A stretch of DNA of 64,000 nt from Acanthosoma haemorrhoidale (GCA_930367205.1 OV884011.1:42855754-42919753), one strand, 5' to 3'. Positions 35,154 through 47,554 are shown, counted from the stretch's first letter. The notes: generated by a model not told the origin, from the letters alone. Numbers and translations are program-made.

Positions 35154-35340
35154 TGTGGGACATTGAGAGATAAATTGTGTTGTGTTGTCCAACCTGAGGG
35201 ATAACAGTGTTGGATCCTCTACGTTTTGTTATTATGATTAATTAAGAATGTTGTTTTATGAACATGTACCTTGTGTATAAAAGTAAAATAAACGTGTGTT
35301 ATTAATTCAACCAATGTTTCATTGTGCCGAAATCCTTTAG
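35154..35340 (+). repeat. 3' LTR (187 bp)
   Basis: It is identical to the 5' LTR except for GACATT in place of GATATT and GTTATT in place of GATATT. The polypurine tract lies just upstream. Confidence 0.9.
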
Positions 35341-35593
35341 AAAATATAATAATAATAGGAAGATCTGATTTCAGGGCTGAGTAGTACGTGTGTTGTAGAC
35401 ATTTTCTATATGATTGATCATAAAAATAGCAAGTGTAATTTTCGGTTATGCGATGAGGTATGCTAAAAGCTCGGTAGTGATGTACTGCGGGTTGCTATAA
35501 GCTAAAACATTCAAGGGGTAAACATCGTCCCGCACTGTGCTGTCATCTACCAGGACCATACTGAACTAAAATTTAGTGACTCAGTTGTAAACA

Positions 35594-35803
35594 TTTTTGG
35601 CATACATTATGCTCTCATCGTCGCTTCATAGTTTAGCCTGTGTATGTTTTTGGCATACATTATGCGTCATCGTCGCTTCATAGTTTAGCCTGTGTATGTT
35701 TTTGGCATACATTATGCGTCATCGTCGCTTCATAGTTTAGCCTGTGTATGTTTTTGGCATACATTATGCTCTCATCGTCGCTTCATAGTTTAGCCTGTGT
35801 ATG
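35594..35803. repeat. Tandem repeat, four units of 52-53 bp
   Basis: Each unit begins TTTTTGGCATACATTATG and ends AGCCTGTGTATG. Units 1 and 4 have ATGCTCTCATCG (53 bp) while units 2 and 3 have ATGCGTCATCG (52 bp). The units are otherwise identical, so the array is young. No coding potential is seen. Confidence 0.95.
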
Positions 35804-36704
35804 TTTTTACCTAAACTATTATTTATGTCATTTGTTTTATTCGGTACAGATTTATAGACGTCCGAGTGAGGATGACTCATAACATGACCAACGATACGTC
35901 CAGTATTGATTGATTCGAGACCTCGAATAGACTTGTGTCGCAAATTTGACTTAGTGTGTTTTTTTTTGTTTTTTTACTAAAGTTCATATTTATGTATTGT
36001 TGCAATATTAAATAATAATACAATAATAAGGAACTTTAAAGTTTTTAAGTACTTACTTGTCAAATTGTGAAATTGATCGTTAAAACTAGGTTAATTAAAT
36101 AGAAGCTCAAAGAGATATGGACCGGGAAGTAGATCAAACTACGTAAATGCATTTATCAGAAATTATGTCACACGTGCGACACAAATATGATATTTGGTTA
36201 GGACTCCACATTCTACGCTTAACTAGGTTGTTAAGACCACTGATACTTATTATTACTGGGATCTATTCACCACACTTACCTGGTAACACTTCAAGACTAC
36301 AACGATTGGATTAAATATCTTCTCAATTAATAGTAACCAAATATCTTCAATTCTACCTCCAAATATTTTTTGGAGGACTCCATGCTGAGGAGGACCGACT
36401 GTCTCTGTCTTAATTTCAGCCATGCCACATTATCATATTTTTGAGAGAAAGAGGCTTTCTTTATTTAATTATATGTTGTATGGGCTCAAACTAACCCCTC
36501 TAAGCTAAAACTAAAATATCCACTTATTTATTTGTAATAAAACTGAAACAAAACACCTACATCTGTTATGATATTTACAGCACATTCGCTACTTGTTACT
36601 TTAATAGGAGGGCAAAAGAACTCCCCGGATTTCTCTGGGTATAAAAATGAATAGGCATCTCCATTGCTCTACCCATTTTAGTAAAAAAATAGAAAAAGTA
36701 CTTC
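35804..36704. other. AT-rich intergenic DNA, nothing recognised
   Basis: No frame, repeat or RNA structure stood out. Confidence 0.4.
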
Positions 36705-38165
36705 ACAGGTTTTGCCAGCTTCACTACTTCCTAACTTCACCAAACTTGTCGCTGCGTCTCGAACCAATGATATATAAATGTGTCCTCCGGTAGCTCTGCT
36801 GTACGGTGCCCCGCTATTTACCCACTTGACTGACAATACAGCCAAAAGTCTCAAACAATTCCAGAATGGGATCTTGAGAAAAGTGATCCAACATACCTCT
36901 CTCGAGATGTTAAAGAGCGGTGACCTGCACCAGTTGCTTGTTGTGCTGTCGGTGGGTGAGTCCATCCGCCGGAGACATATTACGTTTTTTGACTCTTTGC
37001 AGCAGCTAACCAACCCAGTATTTAACACTATGACCCCAACACCCTTTCCACATTGATTGGCAACAGACTGTCGGGGAAAATTAGGTGAAGAATTAGTTTA
37101 AGTTTTTATTGTTAGATGTAAGTTAGTTTTAAGTCTACGATGAATAAGGTGAGCCCCATCACTTTTAATAAATTCAGTCCATTAATGTATAATGTACATT
37201 GTCGGGGGCGCCACTAGGGGAGTGTCTAATCACTCTAGCCCTGGTGACAAGTGCGGATTGTTGTAGTTTATAACATGGACCATGTTCCATGTCGGCGTTA
37301 ATATCTGACTCCATTTTATTGATAGGGATGTGTCCCGACAATACACTGTGTTCAGGAGAAGAGGTTCAGAGGTTCATAAAGAATAAGACAAGTTTTCAGA
37401 GTTCGGGCGGGAGATCAGAAACGTAACAGGTCAAGGCGCCAGAGGGTCTGCAAGGTGGCTGAGAAATAGGGTAACGGGCTCAGCGGCGCTGAAGAGAGAG
37501 TAGGCTGACGAAGAGTCTGTGTGTCTGCCTTCCAGGGCCAAGCGGCCCTGGCGTAAAGCGACCGAGTAGTGCGGCTGAGGAGATGAATAGACTGGGAAAG
37601 AGTGGCTCTACAGGGCGAAACTTCCTGATTTAAATATTATTTCCCCTTCCTAGAGGAAGGTGGAGTCGGCTGAAGGGGGTATGTTTTATGATGCCCAAGT
37701 GGCCAATCCCCCTTAAGTTTATGACTGTTGGTCTAAAAGGGTGTGTTTTATAGCTGCTAGGGACTCACCTACTTAGGTTTTATGACCGCCGGAAGGTGAC
37801 CAAATGTCTGCCGGTTCCGTTTTATTAGGGGCAGGTGGCTTACCCTCTCAGGTTTTATTGCTGTCGACCTTCGACCCTCTGTGCCTTGTTATACGACTTC
37901 CGACCTCTCCATGATTTATTACCAGAAAAGCATGTTTTACATCTATTTACAATACATTAGTTGCACCAAAGTATAGGGTAATTTACATATATGGTTGGCG
38001 CTCGCTACATACATCATTATATTTTTGTACAATGCAGATCACTATTAGTAGAAAACAGAATTTGTATAAAATGTAGCCAAGCTACAGGAAATATAATGAA
38101 GCAATTGTAAATAGAGTCGTTTGCAGTTCTATATTTTGAACATATATATTAATTTTGTAACAAGG
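36705..38165 (+). mobile_element. Jockey-type 3' fragment (family B, copy 3), interrupted by a solo LTR
   Basis: The coding part reads NLSLRLEPMIYKCVLR, then with one frameshift PVALLYGAPLFTHL, HTSLEMLKSGDLH and RRRHITFFDSLQ, ending at TGA near 37056. The B-type 3' UTR runs to 37199, stops at the solo LTR, and resumes at 38010 with ATCATTAT.. and GTAGCCAAGCTACAGG. It ends near GTAACAAGGGG (about 38165). The uninterrupted relative at 6.4 kb confirms that the two halves belong together. Confidence 0.85.
37200..38009 (-). mobile_element. Solo LTR with 5-bp target-site duplication
   Basis: On the minus strand it starts TGTAGCGAGC and ends CCCCGACA. It is homologous over its length to the LTR at 21135-21831, with extra blocks that make it 810 bp. 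It is flanked by TACAT on both sides (37195-37199 and 38010-38014). No internal retroelement sequence is attached, so this is the product of LTR-LTR recombination. Confidence 0.88.
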
Positions 38166-39612
38166 GGACATTAAACAAAACAATGATACTTTGAATAAAT
38201 ATATAAAACACTAAAGATATATATGTTTCATTTAATGGTCCAATAATGCTAAACATAAAATAGGTAACCCCTAAAAATAATTAGCCCTCAGTAATTAAAA
38301 GTAAAATCATTTTTTATCATATTTATTAGGGTATCAATTCCAAGATATAAGACTACGTCTTAATTAGTAATATGTAATTTGCATTAGGTCATAAGAGGAC
38401 TATAATTCCGTTAAGTCATTAAAACCGGCGTCAATCATTTTTTGCAGCTTCGTATCGTCCCAGACATAGAGGCAATTTTGCATGGCGCTCCCTTCCATTT
38501 TATGCCCTTACGATGTGGTAATAATTACAGCCATTGCAACACAAAAGATACCCCAACCAGAGTTAAAAAGGTAAGGTTCTATAACTTTACACACTAGATA
38601 AAAAAAAACATTTATTATTAAATCATTATGGCTACATGATTAACGTTATTATTGTTGTTAACGATTTGAAAACCAAGTTTGCCTACTTCCTTAATTATTA
38701 CATTAGTATGTGTTATGTGAACCGAGGCCTAGGCAATACGCTCTTTACGAAAATAAATTGATATTCACGTGTTATATTTTTTGTTTGATAGTTCTGAGGA
38801 TGCATGAACATGGATTAATGAATTAAACGTCCCCTAGCGATAAAAAAATAAATAGGAAAATTCGGAAGGGACATTTTATTATTATTATTGACAATCTAAT
38901 GGACTTAGAAGCGTATAAGGATGACGAGTCAATGGTTTCTCAGAGAACTTAAGTACGTACTATTGAAGCACCACGCCATTGTTTCTGCCATTTCATCGGT
39001 AGTCGATGGGGATTTTCGTGAGTGGCTTCAAGTGACGTTTTGTTTATTTCTGAGTTGTGCTGTCCAAATAATTAGCATTAGCATTTGTACCATTTTTACA
39101 TGTATTGTTGATATGAAATTTCAATGTTACTGTTAATTGTGAAGTTTTAAAGATAATAAAGGCAAGTTCGTTCTCTATGTAAGTACGATTGTCGTATTTT
39201 TTAGAAATGCTTTTCAAAATAAAACAAAATTGCTCGTTAAAACGGCAGAATCATAATAACGGCCGTTAGAAATATGTGAAACATCCAATGTCAGGGTTGT
39301 TACCTTTGTGTCTACTTGCCAAAAGTTATCTAGTAACAAGCAATTAATCTTTTTTCTATTCAAAAAATGTAAAATAGCGACCTTCACAAAGGCAAGAAAT
39401 GACCTCGATATTGTTATCACCATTATTTGGGTGAATCAACATTTCTGCATGCGCAAGAACTTAATTTAATAATTATTTATTAAGGGAACACCTGGTTAGC
39501 AGCTCAATACGCTCCTTCCTCAAAAGGTAATGAATCAGTTTGGTCGGAGTTCACTCAGCCTAGTGTGAGAAAATGAAAGACGAACCAACCCCACTATTTA
39601 TACCTATATATA
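38166..39612. other. AT-rich intergenic DNA, nothing recognised
   Basis: The open frames at 38921-39136 (+) and 39214-39423 (-) have no motif or composition that supports coding. Confidence 0.4.
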
Positions 39613-40313
39613 AAGGGTGTCACAGAATTACCGCAAGATTTGAATTTGCCGCCATTTGTGCAGTAAAGTTCTGGCAACCCTAAAAAAATACAATTTGACA
39701 GCTGACAGTTTAGGGTTAGTAAAAATGGAGCGTTACACGATAGAGCAACGTGTCTTTATAATTTAACATTATCTCAAAAAAAATGAAAGTTTGGCGGCCA
39801 CAGTTACAAAATTTAACACAGTTATTTGTGCCAAAATTTGATGATATTGATGTGGCCAATATGTGGTTTCAACAAGACGGTGCCACATGCCATACAGCCC
39901 ATGAAACAATTCACATACTACATGAGACATTTCCAGGTCGTGTACTCTCTCGTTTCGGTGATCAGAATTGGCCCCCTAGATCGTGTGCTTTAACACCTTT
40001 AGATTTCTTTTTATAGGGTTATTTGAAGTCAAAGGTGTATGTCAACAAGCCCACATCCACCCGTGCATTAAAAGAAGAAATTCAACGCTGCATCAACGAA
40101 ATTCAACCACATTTATGCCAAATGGTCATGGAAAATTTCGACAAAGTAATGCGTATTTCCCAGCAAAGTCGTGGAGGTCATTTGCCCGATGTGTTATTCC
40201 ATAAATAACCCTACCCGATTTACTTTTTAATTCAACAAAAAAATAACGACAAAAATACTAAAAACTGTGTTTTCTATTTATATTAAATCTCGCGTTAATT
40301 CTGGGACACCCTA
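39613..40313 (+). mobile_element. Internally deleted mariner-family transposon (DD41D, rosa-like)
   Basis: Terminal inverted repeats of 24 bp (AGGGTGTCACAGAATTACCG and its inverted partner near 40289-40312, three mismatches) bound a 701-bp unit flanked by TA on both sides, the mariner/Tc1 target. It keeps the two ends of a transposase gene but has lost about half of the coding region, so it is non-autonomous and could only be moved by an intact relative. Confidence 0.88.
39725..40208 (+). pseudogene. Mariner transposase remnant
   Basis: The N-terminal frame starts at ATG 39725 (MERYTIEQRVFII, a stop, HYLKKNESLAATVTKF) and ends after about 40 codons. The C-terminal part is in another frame: WFQQDGATCHTA, WPPRSCALTPLDFF, then TAG at 40014-40016 where Trp is expected before GYLKSKVY, then INEIQPHL to a stop at 40206-40208. 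There are 41 residues between the Asp of QDG and the Asp of PLDFF, which is the DD41D signature of the rosa group. The first catalytic Asp and most of the DNA-binding region are deleted. Confidence 0.85.
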
Positions 40314-42605
40314 TATTACTAATATGTACGACAGCTCCAGTTACCAACTATTTCGTTATCCTCCATGGGACTTCTCTTCATGAGATGTTGCGCAATAGAT
40401 TTAACTCTTAATGAAAAGAAAAAACCGACGAAAAAGTGGGGAGAATACTAATCCTTTTGTATAAAACCCGATCACATCAGGCAAGAATAAAACATTACGG
40501 GTTTTTTTAATCCAATGAGTCTTGATAACCACGAACAATCCGGAAGGTGTCTACTGTGTATCTTACAGGGTGATCTATCATTTAAAATACTTCACATCAA
40601 TGGAATGTATGATTTATAGATTTTGGAACCATAAATCCGATCATAGCTTACGTTGCGACCCAACCGACCATTCATTCATCAGGTATAAGCAATTCGGAAC
40701 AAACAAACAAGCACCCCTTTATCCAAGGGTTTTTTTGGGGGGGTTTTTTTTTATTAGAAATATAGTAGGATGGATTACATTACATTCTAACTTGTGGAAT
40801 TGTAAATACACGAAAAATTGGTCATCATTGTGAAGACTCGAACCCAGAAAACCTTCATTTGAAGACACCTTTCACCCACAATCATCTTGCAACTTCAGCA
40901 ACGTCATTAACCTCATGTCAAGTGTAAAATTTTTCATTAAAAATAAACGATACAATTATTCGAGGCAAATTAAATTCTGAGGCAGATGAAAAGATGTTGA
41001 AATTTGTTGTTTTTTTTTATGATTTAAAAATGATCACGTTTTTATAATCGCACGTGTCAAGAACTTCTCTTTTTTTTTAATTCGATTTTTAAAATAACCA
41101 CTCACGATTGTGAACTTGCATTGCCATTAAACAAATACCATTATTAACGATAATCTACATTATGTTATAATCCTCATGGTGAATATTCTAATACAATTAC
41201 TTATGGTGAGCTTATGCAAATCTCGCGGAAATATTCTATAATGGTCATAGTTTAATTATTCTAAATACAGTGGTCAATAAGACAGAACAAGAACCAATTC
41301 ATCACAGCTACATAAAGCTGGTCAAATATTACAATGACATTACATTTCTTCATGAAAAACTCATCGCCGAACAAGTGGAGCCACTGCTATTTTTTTTTAC
41401 GAAAATTCTGTAATATACTGCATTTACTGAATTACAAGAAGTATAAGGAAAACGTAAAAAAGGGAAATGTAAATTTTTCCCGTACCTACCCACAAACTGC
41501 AATGTTTTCATTTTGTATTAAGGCGCTGTGAGCAGCTTACGCCGCCATTGCTAACTCAAGGTTAACAGGTGCACTCTATACTAGTGTTCTTAGCATTTGA
41601 AAATGGCAGCACAAGTTGCCGAAAGCGTCTGTGCGTGAAATGAAAACTTAACATTTTGTGGGCATTATACCCAGATAAACCAACAACACATTTATTCATT
41701 AATAATTGAGGGTTTATTGGTGCCTGGTCCCACTAATGGAATCGAGGGAAGGAAATGAACTCAACTCTGCCATGACTGTCAACTAATTAGGAGGGGTAGT
41801 TGTATCGAAACCTGCGAATTTAATTGGGGCTGACCGACTGACCACTTGGTATGCCACCAGCATCAAAACATATTCAGCTCTTTATAAATAATTATAGAAC
41901 TCTAGAAATAAGTAAGAACAAAAAGAAGACAGGTTTGATGGGGATCCATAATTTTGTCCACCTTTCGTTCACCAAAGGTAAATCGTGGCAGATGGATAAA
42001 AAAAAACATTTATTCAATATCCTCAATTAATAATTAAAAATCAATTGATACGTTATCGTATGTTCGAACATTTTAAAATATTTAGAATAGAATATCTGAA
42101 GAAACATGAAGAACAAAAGTTTAATAAATAATAAAAAACGTTATGTTAATCACAAACCTAAAGATGCACTTCAATATAATTAGATCCCAATTCTCTAAAA
42201 ATGTAAGTTGAAATATTAATAATTGAACTTGGTTCCATAAATTAATATATATTAATTTATAAATATGGTTTAAATGCGATATTTTATCACAATTAGGACA
42301 GATTATTTTTAAATAAAGATTTATACAAAAAATAGAAATAGATTGAATGTAATAATGGAAATAAGAGATAATACTGTATATTTACAATTTCCGAACTAAA
42401 ATTTGGGCATTTTTTCTATGTTACCCAGTTAGGGTAAACACAGAATACATGGGAAGTCATTGACCCATGCTATATAAACTACAAATCTATTTTAAACAGG
42501 ATTAAAACAAAACATTGCATACACCAGTAAATTCCAGTGCATCCACTTTCCTTTTATAAACTATACAAAAAACTGATTTCCAAATTAGAACTTTAGTGCA
42601 ATTTA
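40314..42605. other. AT-rich intergenic DNA with a SINE-like relic
   Basis: A minus-strand tRNA-like box B (CTGGGTTCGAGTCTTC) lies near 40830-40850, with a possible box A about 55 bp before it. Nothing else is supported. The frames at 40522-40833 and 41334-41531 have no recognisable features. Confidence 0.35.
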
Positions 42606-42707
42606 TTGCTGTATTTTTTTTCCTTTTTAAAGTTATTTAAGTATTTTCATGTTCTTGTTTGCTTAATCTATAAAATAAAATATCGTAAGGTAGAAGTTAG
42701 AGAGAAA

Positions 42708-42992
42708 ATGGAAGAAGAACGATCCAGTGCCAAGTGCCAGTTTGGAACTGCCAAGGAGTTAATTAAAGTTTTCATTGGCAGAAAAGGTCATTTGAAGGAA
42801 GAAACCAAAGAAAATTTAAAAAAAACACAGCAAAAAGACTACTCCAGTAACCTGTTTGATTTTACCTCTTTAAATGATAACATCCCCACTAGAGCTCAAG
42901 CTATCAAACCTTTAATGATTAATATCAAATGTAATAATTTCAGCGAAATGGTTAGTTCATTTAACACAGTGGCTGAGGCTAATTCATATTAG
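42708..42992 (+). CDS. Unassigned open frame, 94 codons
   Basis: From ATG 42708 the frame gives a charged Glu/Lys-rich start (MEEERSS, KGHLKEETKENLKK) and then NLFDFTSLNDNIPTRAQAIK. Composition is more protein-like than in the neighbouring frames, and a TATATAAAC lies about 240 bp upstream (near 42470). I recognise no family, signal peptide or conserved motif. It could be a small gene, an exon or part of an old transposon. Confidence 0.2.
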   Translation: MEEERSSAKCQFGTAKELIKVFIGRKGHLKEETKENLKKTQQKDYSSNLFDFTSLNDNIPTRAQAIKPLMINIKCNNFSEMVSSFNTVAEANSY

Positions 42993-44963
42993 TTGAGGAC
43001 TATTACAAACGGGGTTGCTGTCTCTAATGTGCCCATAATGGTAAGAAAAAATCAGAAGTTTTAATCTTAAACAGTTAAATGTGATTACAGAAGGTTTAAA
43101 AGTTAGTAAAACTTCATTTTGTACTTCCAGATGATTATGGAACAGGGTATGGAGTTTAGTCTACCGAAGTGAAAAGAACAGAACTGTAAATGTACAATCA
43201 TTAGATTCATGGATTTATTTTTCTAAATTTATTTCACTTGATACTTGTAACCTCTTAACATTCCGAGACAATATTTTTTCTGGTATTTTAGTCACGATTT
43301 TTTAGCACCTCAGCAACCTTATTTGGCTTATATCAATATGGCCTGTGGATTGAATACCACCTGATGAGCAGCCCTCTTCCGTGAGGATCCGCTAATTTAT
43401 TCAACTCCTTCAAAGCCGTTCTCCCGAAATGTACGGACATAAAGGCAGCCACCATGAAAGCTGTGGCGAGGGTTATGTTAATATTTACGCTATGTTAGAA
43501 CATTCTTACGTGACAGGCTGTGGATATTTTATCTCCGTTATCTTTGTTTTTTTTTAGCAGTTGTTCTATTGTTCGAGTGAGCCGGTCTAGCGTGAGTACT
43601 TTTGAGGACGAACTCCTGGAAGGAACGGCTTCCTGCCCAAGGAAATGTAAACGCATGGAAAAATCCTCATTGACTATTGTCGATTGAAGGACTTGAAAAG
43701 GACGAATGGGTCACATTTCTCCTCCATCGAAGGCTATCTATCGCCCAAGGGAGAGGCTTTGTACTTTTGCTGCATAACAATCGACTTTTGTCTGTTGGTA
43801 CGTTTTTCGATAGTGGTCGTAAACATGTGGTAAAAATGGCTGATTACTTATTTAGTTTAGATCCCATATCGGAAGGACCGTTAGCGTTTGGGCTTTCTCG
43901 TAAGAACTAAGATCTAAGACGTTGTTACGGTTTGAAGTAGAAAACTGGTACGACCACTTGACAAGGTAAAAGCTGGTAGCAAATTACCAGAATTCGGCTA
44001 TAGGCGGAAATAGAAAATTACGGTTAAGTAGCCGTTAATTGGTTCATGTTTTAATAGGCTAACCAATGTTTTTTTTGTCATTACTGAAAGGTACTGTTTC
44101 GTTTTTTTACAATTATGAACTTTTGTGTTTTTTAAATATACATAGAATAAAATACAAAAACAATTTTACTCCGGAGAAAAAGTCCTCTATGAATAATGTC
44201 TTACAGATTACTAAGCCATTTCTAGCAAATAAAAATAAAAGCAAAATTAGTGGTAAATCTCTATAAGAAAAAAGAAGACAGTAAAATACAGTACAACAGT
44301 AAATGAACATCTTTAAATTTATATATATAAAATAACATATAAGCTAAATACACAATATTACAACCAAGGAAGGTCCCAGCCATGCATTTTGATATATAGT
44401 TAAATAATCTTTCACCAGTTGTCAGTTTTTAAAAACACTTTAAACAGAAAGCTAAACAAGGTTTAATTATGACTTAGTCTACACATGGACAAGTCAAAAG
44501 AATAAAATAAATTATAACAAAAATAAAAGATAATACGATAATAATATAAGAATACGAACTGAAAACGGGTAGCAATAGCAAGATGAATAGGATTAAGTCA
44601 CACTCTGAGAGCCTATGAATAGGAGAGGAACATGGATTAGCAATGTTTAAGATTAGCAAGGTTTCGTATTAGTTAAGGGGCCTTAACTATATATACAGTA
44701 AACAATTAAATAAGATTAAAAGTATAAAAATATGAAAATACAATACAATGTGTATATACGATATAAAAGTTAGTATTTATACTCGGCCCATGACGCCTTT
44801 TCAGCAAATAATTTCTACAGCTAAAATTAAAATCAATTAGACTATAAACAATTGAAATTGGCTTTAATGGCTCTACGTACAAGATGTCTTTCAGCCCCTA
44901 CAAAATTAGACTCACTTGGGCAATTCTTTACAATATTATTTGAAAATAACCATGAATTTGCTT
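42993..44963. other. Intergenic DNA, no gene recognised
   Basis: The frame at 43677-43910 (+, 77 codons) sits in GC-richer DNA but has no recognisable motif. The rest is AT-rich. Confidence 0.4.
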
Positions 44964-45040
44964 AGTGGCGTAGTGAGCAAGGAAGAATGGCTGCATGGTA
45001 TAGATGTCCTGGGTTCCACCCTCGGAAATCAGTGAATTTT
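44964..45040 (+). mobile_element. tRNA-derived SINE-like head
   Basis: TAGTGGCGTAGTGAGCAAGG (box A-like) is followed by TCCTGGGTTCCACCCTCGG (box B-like), about 35 bp apart, as in tRNA-type pol III promoters. The GC-richer DNA to about 45240 may be its body. Confidence 0.45.
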
Positions 45041-45240
45041 AAACTGTCTCTTACATTGAATTAAGTTAGCAAGACTAATCAGGTGGGAGTTACAATCGCA
45101 CTGGCCCTTCTGCCGGCGTTGTCTGCTTTCCTTCGAAATTACGTACGGTTTTGTTCTTATTGAGCGTTCGCCCCGCGACCTTTGCCTCTTCTCCTTTGCG
45201 TTCCTTTTTCTACATCCTGTAATTTTCATGACAGGTCAGG

Positions 45241-46812
45241 GGTAGCATCACAAACGCCTCCACTTATCTTTTGCAAAAGAAGCGCTCGCTGTTCGTGGCG
45301 TGTTGTTAAGGCTGAAACTAAACGATCACACTGACAGTCTGAGAAACGATAGTAGTCATCCCGCCGAAGGCTTTATTTACTGCTTGGTTCCTCAGAATAA
45401 TTTTAGAGATTGATGACTCTTCGAGACGTTTACGACTCATCGAGGATTGGTGTTTTTAAAGGTCAATATCTAAATATTCCGCAGTTGGAAATTGTTTCAA
45501 ATGACACAGCTCTATCCCTGTTTTTATTGCCTATTAATAGGTTTTTATTGCCTCTGGTGTGACACTCCTTGGAAGAAATATTATTCTAGCACATTTAGCC
45601 CTGGGCATTAACTATCACAGGGCATTAACTATCACAGCTAAACCAAAACCCCATGACTTCCCGAGAAAAACACGATCTCTTATTTACATCGACATTGGAC
45701 AGAATGCTACAAACATGGACTAACAGAGCCCATGGTAAAAGATTTACCAAACAAAAAGCCAAGTGAGATAAATTGCACAATTAAACGATTTATATTACTT
45801 TTTGTTATTATTGCATACTAAAGTCAAAACACATATTACATATTATTAGTAAGGTCGTTAAGTTGATAGGAAAATATATTTTTTAATTACCGAATAATTG
45901 ATTAATGACCCTTCATTTTTTTTTTCATGGGGTCTCTATTATTTGAAACATCATTGGGGCTAGCATTCAAAATGTCATGTGTCTAAAAATTACTGGTTAA
46001 GGCTGCGAACACTAAGTATATTTTGACTTTTCGTAATTAGAGTTTAAAATAAAAACTAATTACTCGTTTTTAAATCTAGTATCCGTTCATGTAGATCACT
46101 AGAGATAATTATTTATTAGTAATACAATTGTATCTTGGTTCCCTCGGGTTAAAAGAGTAAACAACACCTATGTTGTATAATTTATAATTGGACCAATTCA
46201 AACAGATAAATCTCATAGTTCCGTGTTCAATTTTTGTGTGTAAAACTTAATGAATCTGTTAATTAGTATTTTTGTTAATTGTTAATTGAAACAAAAACGA
46301 ATGATAAACATCCGGTACAGTGTGATAACTCCGTAAATTAGTAAGGTATTGACCTTCTAGTTTTATTCCCGCTTCCCCTAAGGATGTTTTACGACACACC
46401 AGGACTGACCTCATTCAGCCTCGTGAAGGAAATTGAAGGAAGGAAAAATTGTCAGCCAGGAGGCATCCAGGAGGAGTGCGTTTTCCTTCCTCCTTTTGAT
46501 ACAGGGGAGATGACAATCTTGTGGGATCGGGAGATTTCTGGGCTGCACATATGTCTGAATGATGATGGTATGAATGAGCTCATTAATCACAATTGCCTAG
46601 TGCGATGACAAATAGAATAGAATAGAAAACAAATTGTATTCCATTACAAAGTCCCCTATGAATGACAATAAGGTTCAGATGACAAATTCATATCTGGCAA
46701 ATAAAAATAATTATTACATTATAAAACGAGAAGAAAAATTTGACAATGCAAAAAAAGAGGTGTAACCCTATGTAAGAAAGAATAATAAAAGGAAAATATT
46801 ATACATAGTAAT
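45241..46812. other. Intergenic DNA, nothing recognised
   Basis: There is a small direct repeat at about 45606-45636 (GGGCATTAACTATCACAG twice). The open frame at 46384-46608 is unidentified. Confidence 0.4.
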
Positions 46813-47379
46813 TGGTAAGGGAGCGCCCGCCGCGCTAGGGTCTCTACGACCTGGCCGCTGTCCGACGGACGTCAAGAAAGAGATAAAATGGGTGGACCTG
46901 TGGTCTTTGACCTTTGTTGGCGGCCTAGTCGGTGGGCAGCTTTATTCGTATTGATCTGACTACATAAGATCTTAGAAGGTGTGCCCTGACAGTGCACTAT
47001 GTTCAGGAGAAGAGGTACAGGGTAAGTATTATAAGTAGTTTATGGGGTCTTGGAATGACCACGAATTCACACTCGGTATCTAAGGGTAGGGGAAAACCGT
47101 CCGAATCCCAAAGGCGAGTGTGAACCGGAGAGAGGCAGAGTGGATCGGCGTGGGAGACGCTACTAGGTAAAGTTTGTAGGGCCCCAGAGACCGTCGTCCA
47201 CAAGGAATAGATCTCTCTCAAGGAGGTGCTAGTTTTAGGGAGACGAAGCCAGAGATTCACTAGGAAGGTGCGGAGTCTGACAACGCCGGACTAAATCATA
47301 GCGAGGTTGGGAAGGAGAGATGCAGAGCTAGTTCAAAAAGAAAGCCATAGTTCAGGTAGAGCAGCAAGCACCAGGGCAG

Positions 47380-47435
<56 letters not shown>

Positions 47436-47554
47436 AGTGTTCACTTCAGGTTCCAAGAGTATGGGAAAAAGCCCCTAATTTCGGCTTTATATAGGCAGGT
47501 CAGAGGTGGGCTTCACCCACCACGCCCCCTAGAGGGCTTCAACTGTGTCGTGCA
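46813..47554 (-). mobile_element. LTR related to the 21 kb and 37 kb LTRs
   Basis: The minus strand reads TGCACGACACAG at one end and CTCCCTTACCA at the other. It has a CCTATATAAAGCC promoter-like box, then a GA/CT run, and blocks shared with the other LTRs (CTGAACATAGTGCAC, inverted from 46993-47007, resembles the CTGAACACAGTGTATTG of the LTR at 21 kb). AGAGAGGGGGGAAC just outside it looks like a polypurine tract, so it may be a 3' LTR. The end points are approximate. Confidence 0.55.
47383..47433. repeat. (GA)n microsatellite inside the LTR
   Basis: About 50 bp of GA repeats lie just downstream of the LTR's TATA-like box (minus orientation). Confidence 0.95.

Larger units (their letters stand above)
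34097..35340 (+). mobile_element. Compact, internally deleted Ty3/Gypsy-like LTR retrotransposon
   Basis: Two 187-bp LTRs (34097-34283 and 35154-35340) differ at two positions, about 1%. They flank only 870 bp. TGGCGACGAGGATGGGATT follows the 5' LTR as a primer-binding site. AAAGGGGGAAAGA precedes the 3' LTR as a polypurine tract. The insertion is bracketed by AAAA (34093-34096 and 35341-35344). Inside, the start of one frame and the integrase C-terminus remain, while protease, RT, RNase H and most of integrase are missing. It has all cis signals but no enzymes, so any movement would depend on a complete relative. Confidence 0.9.
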
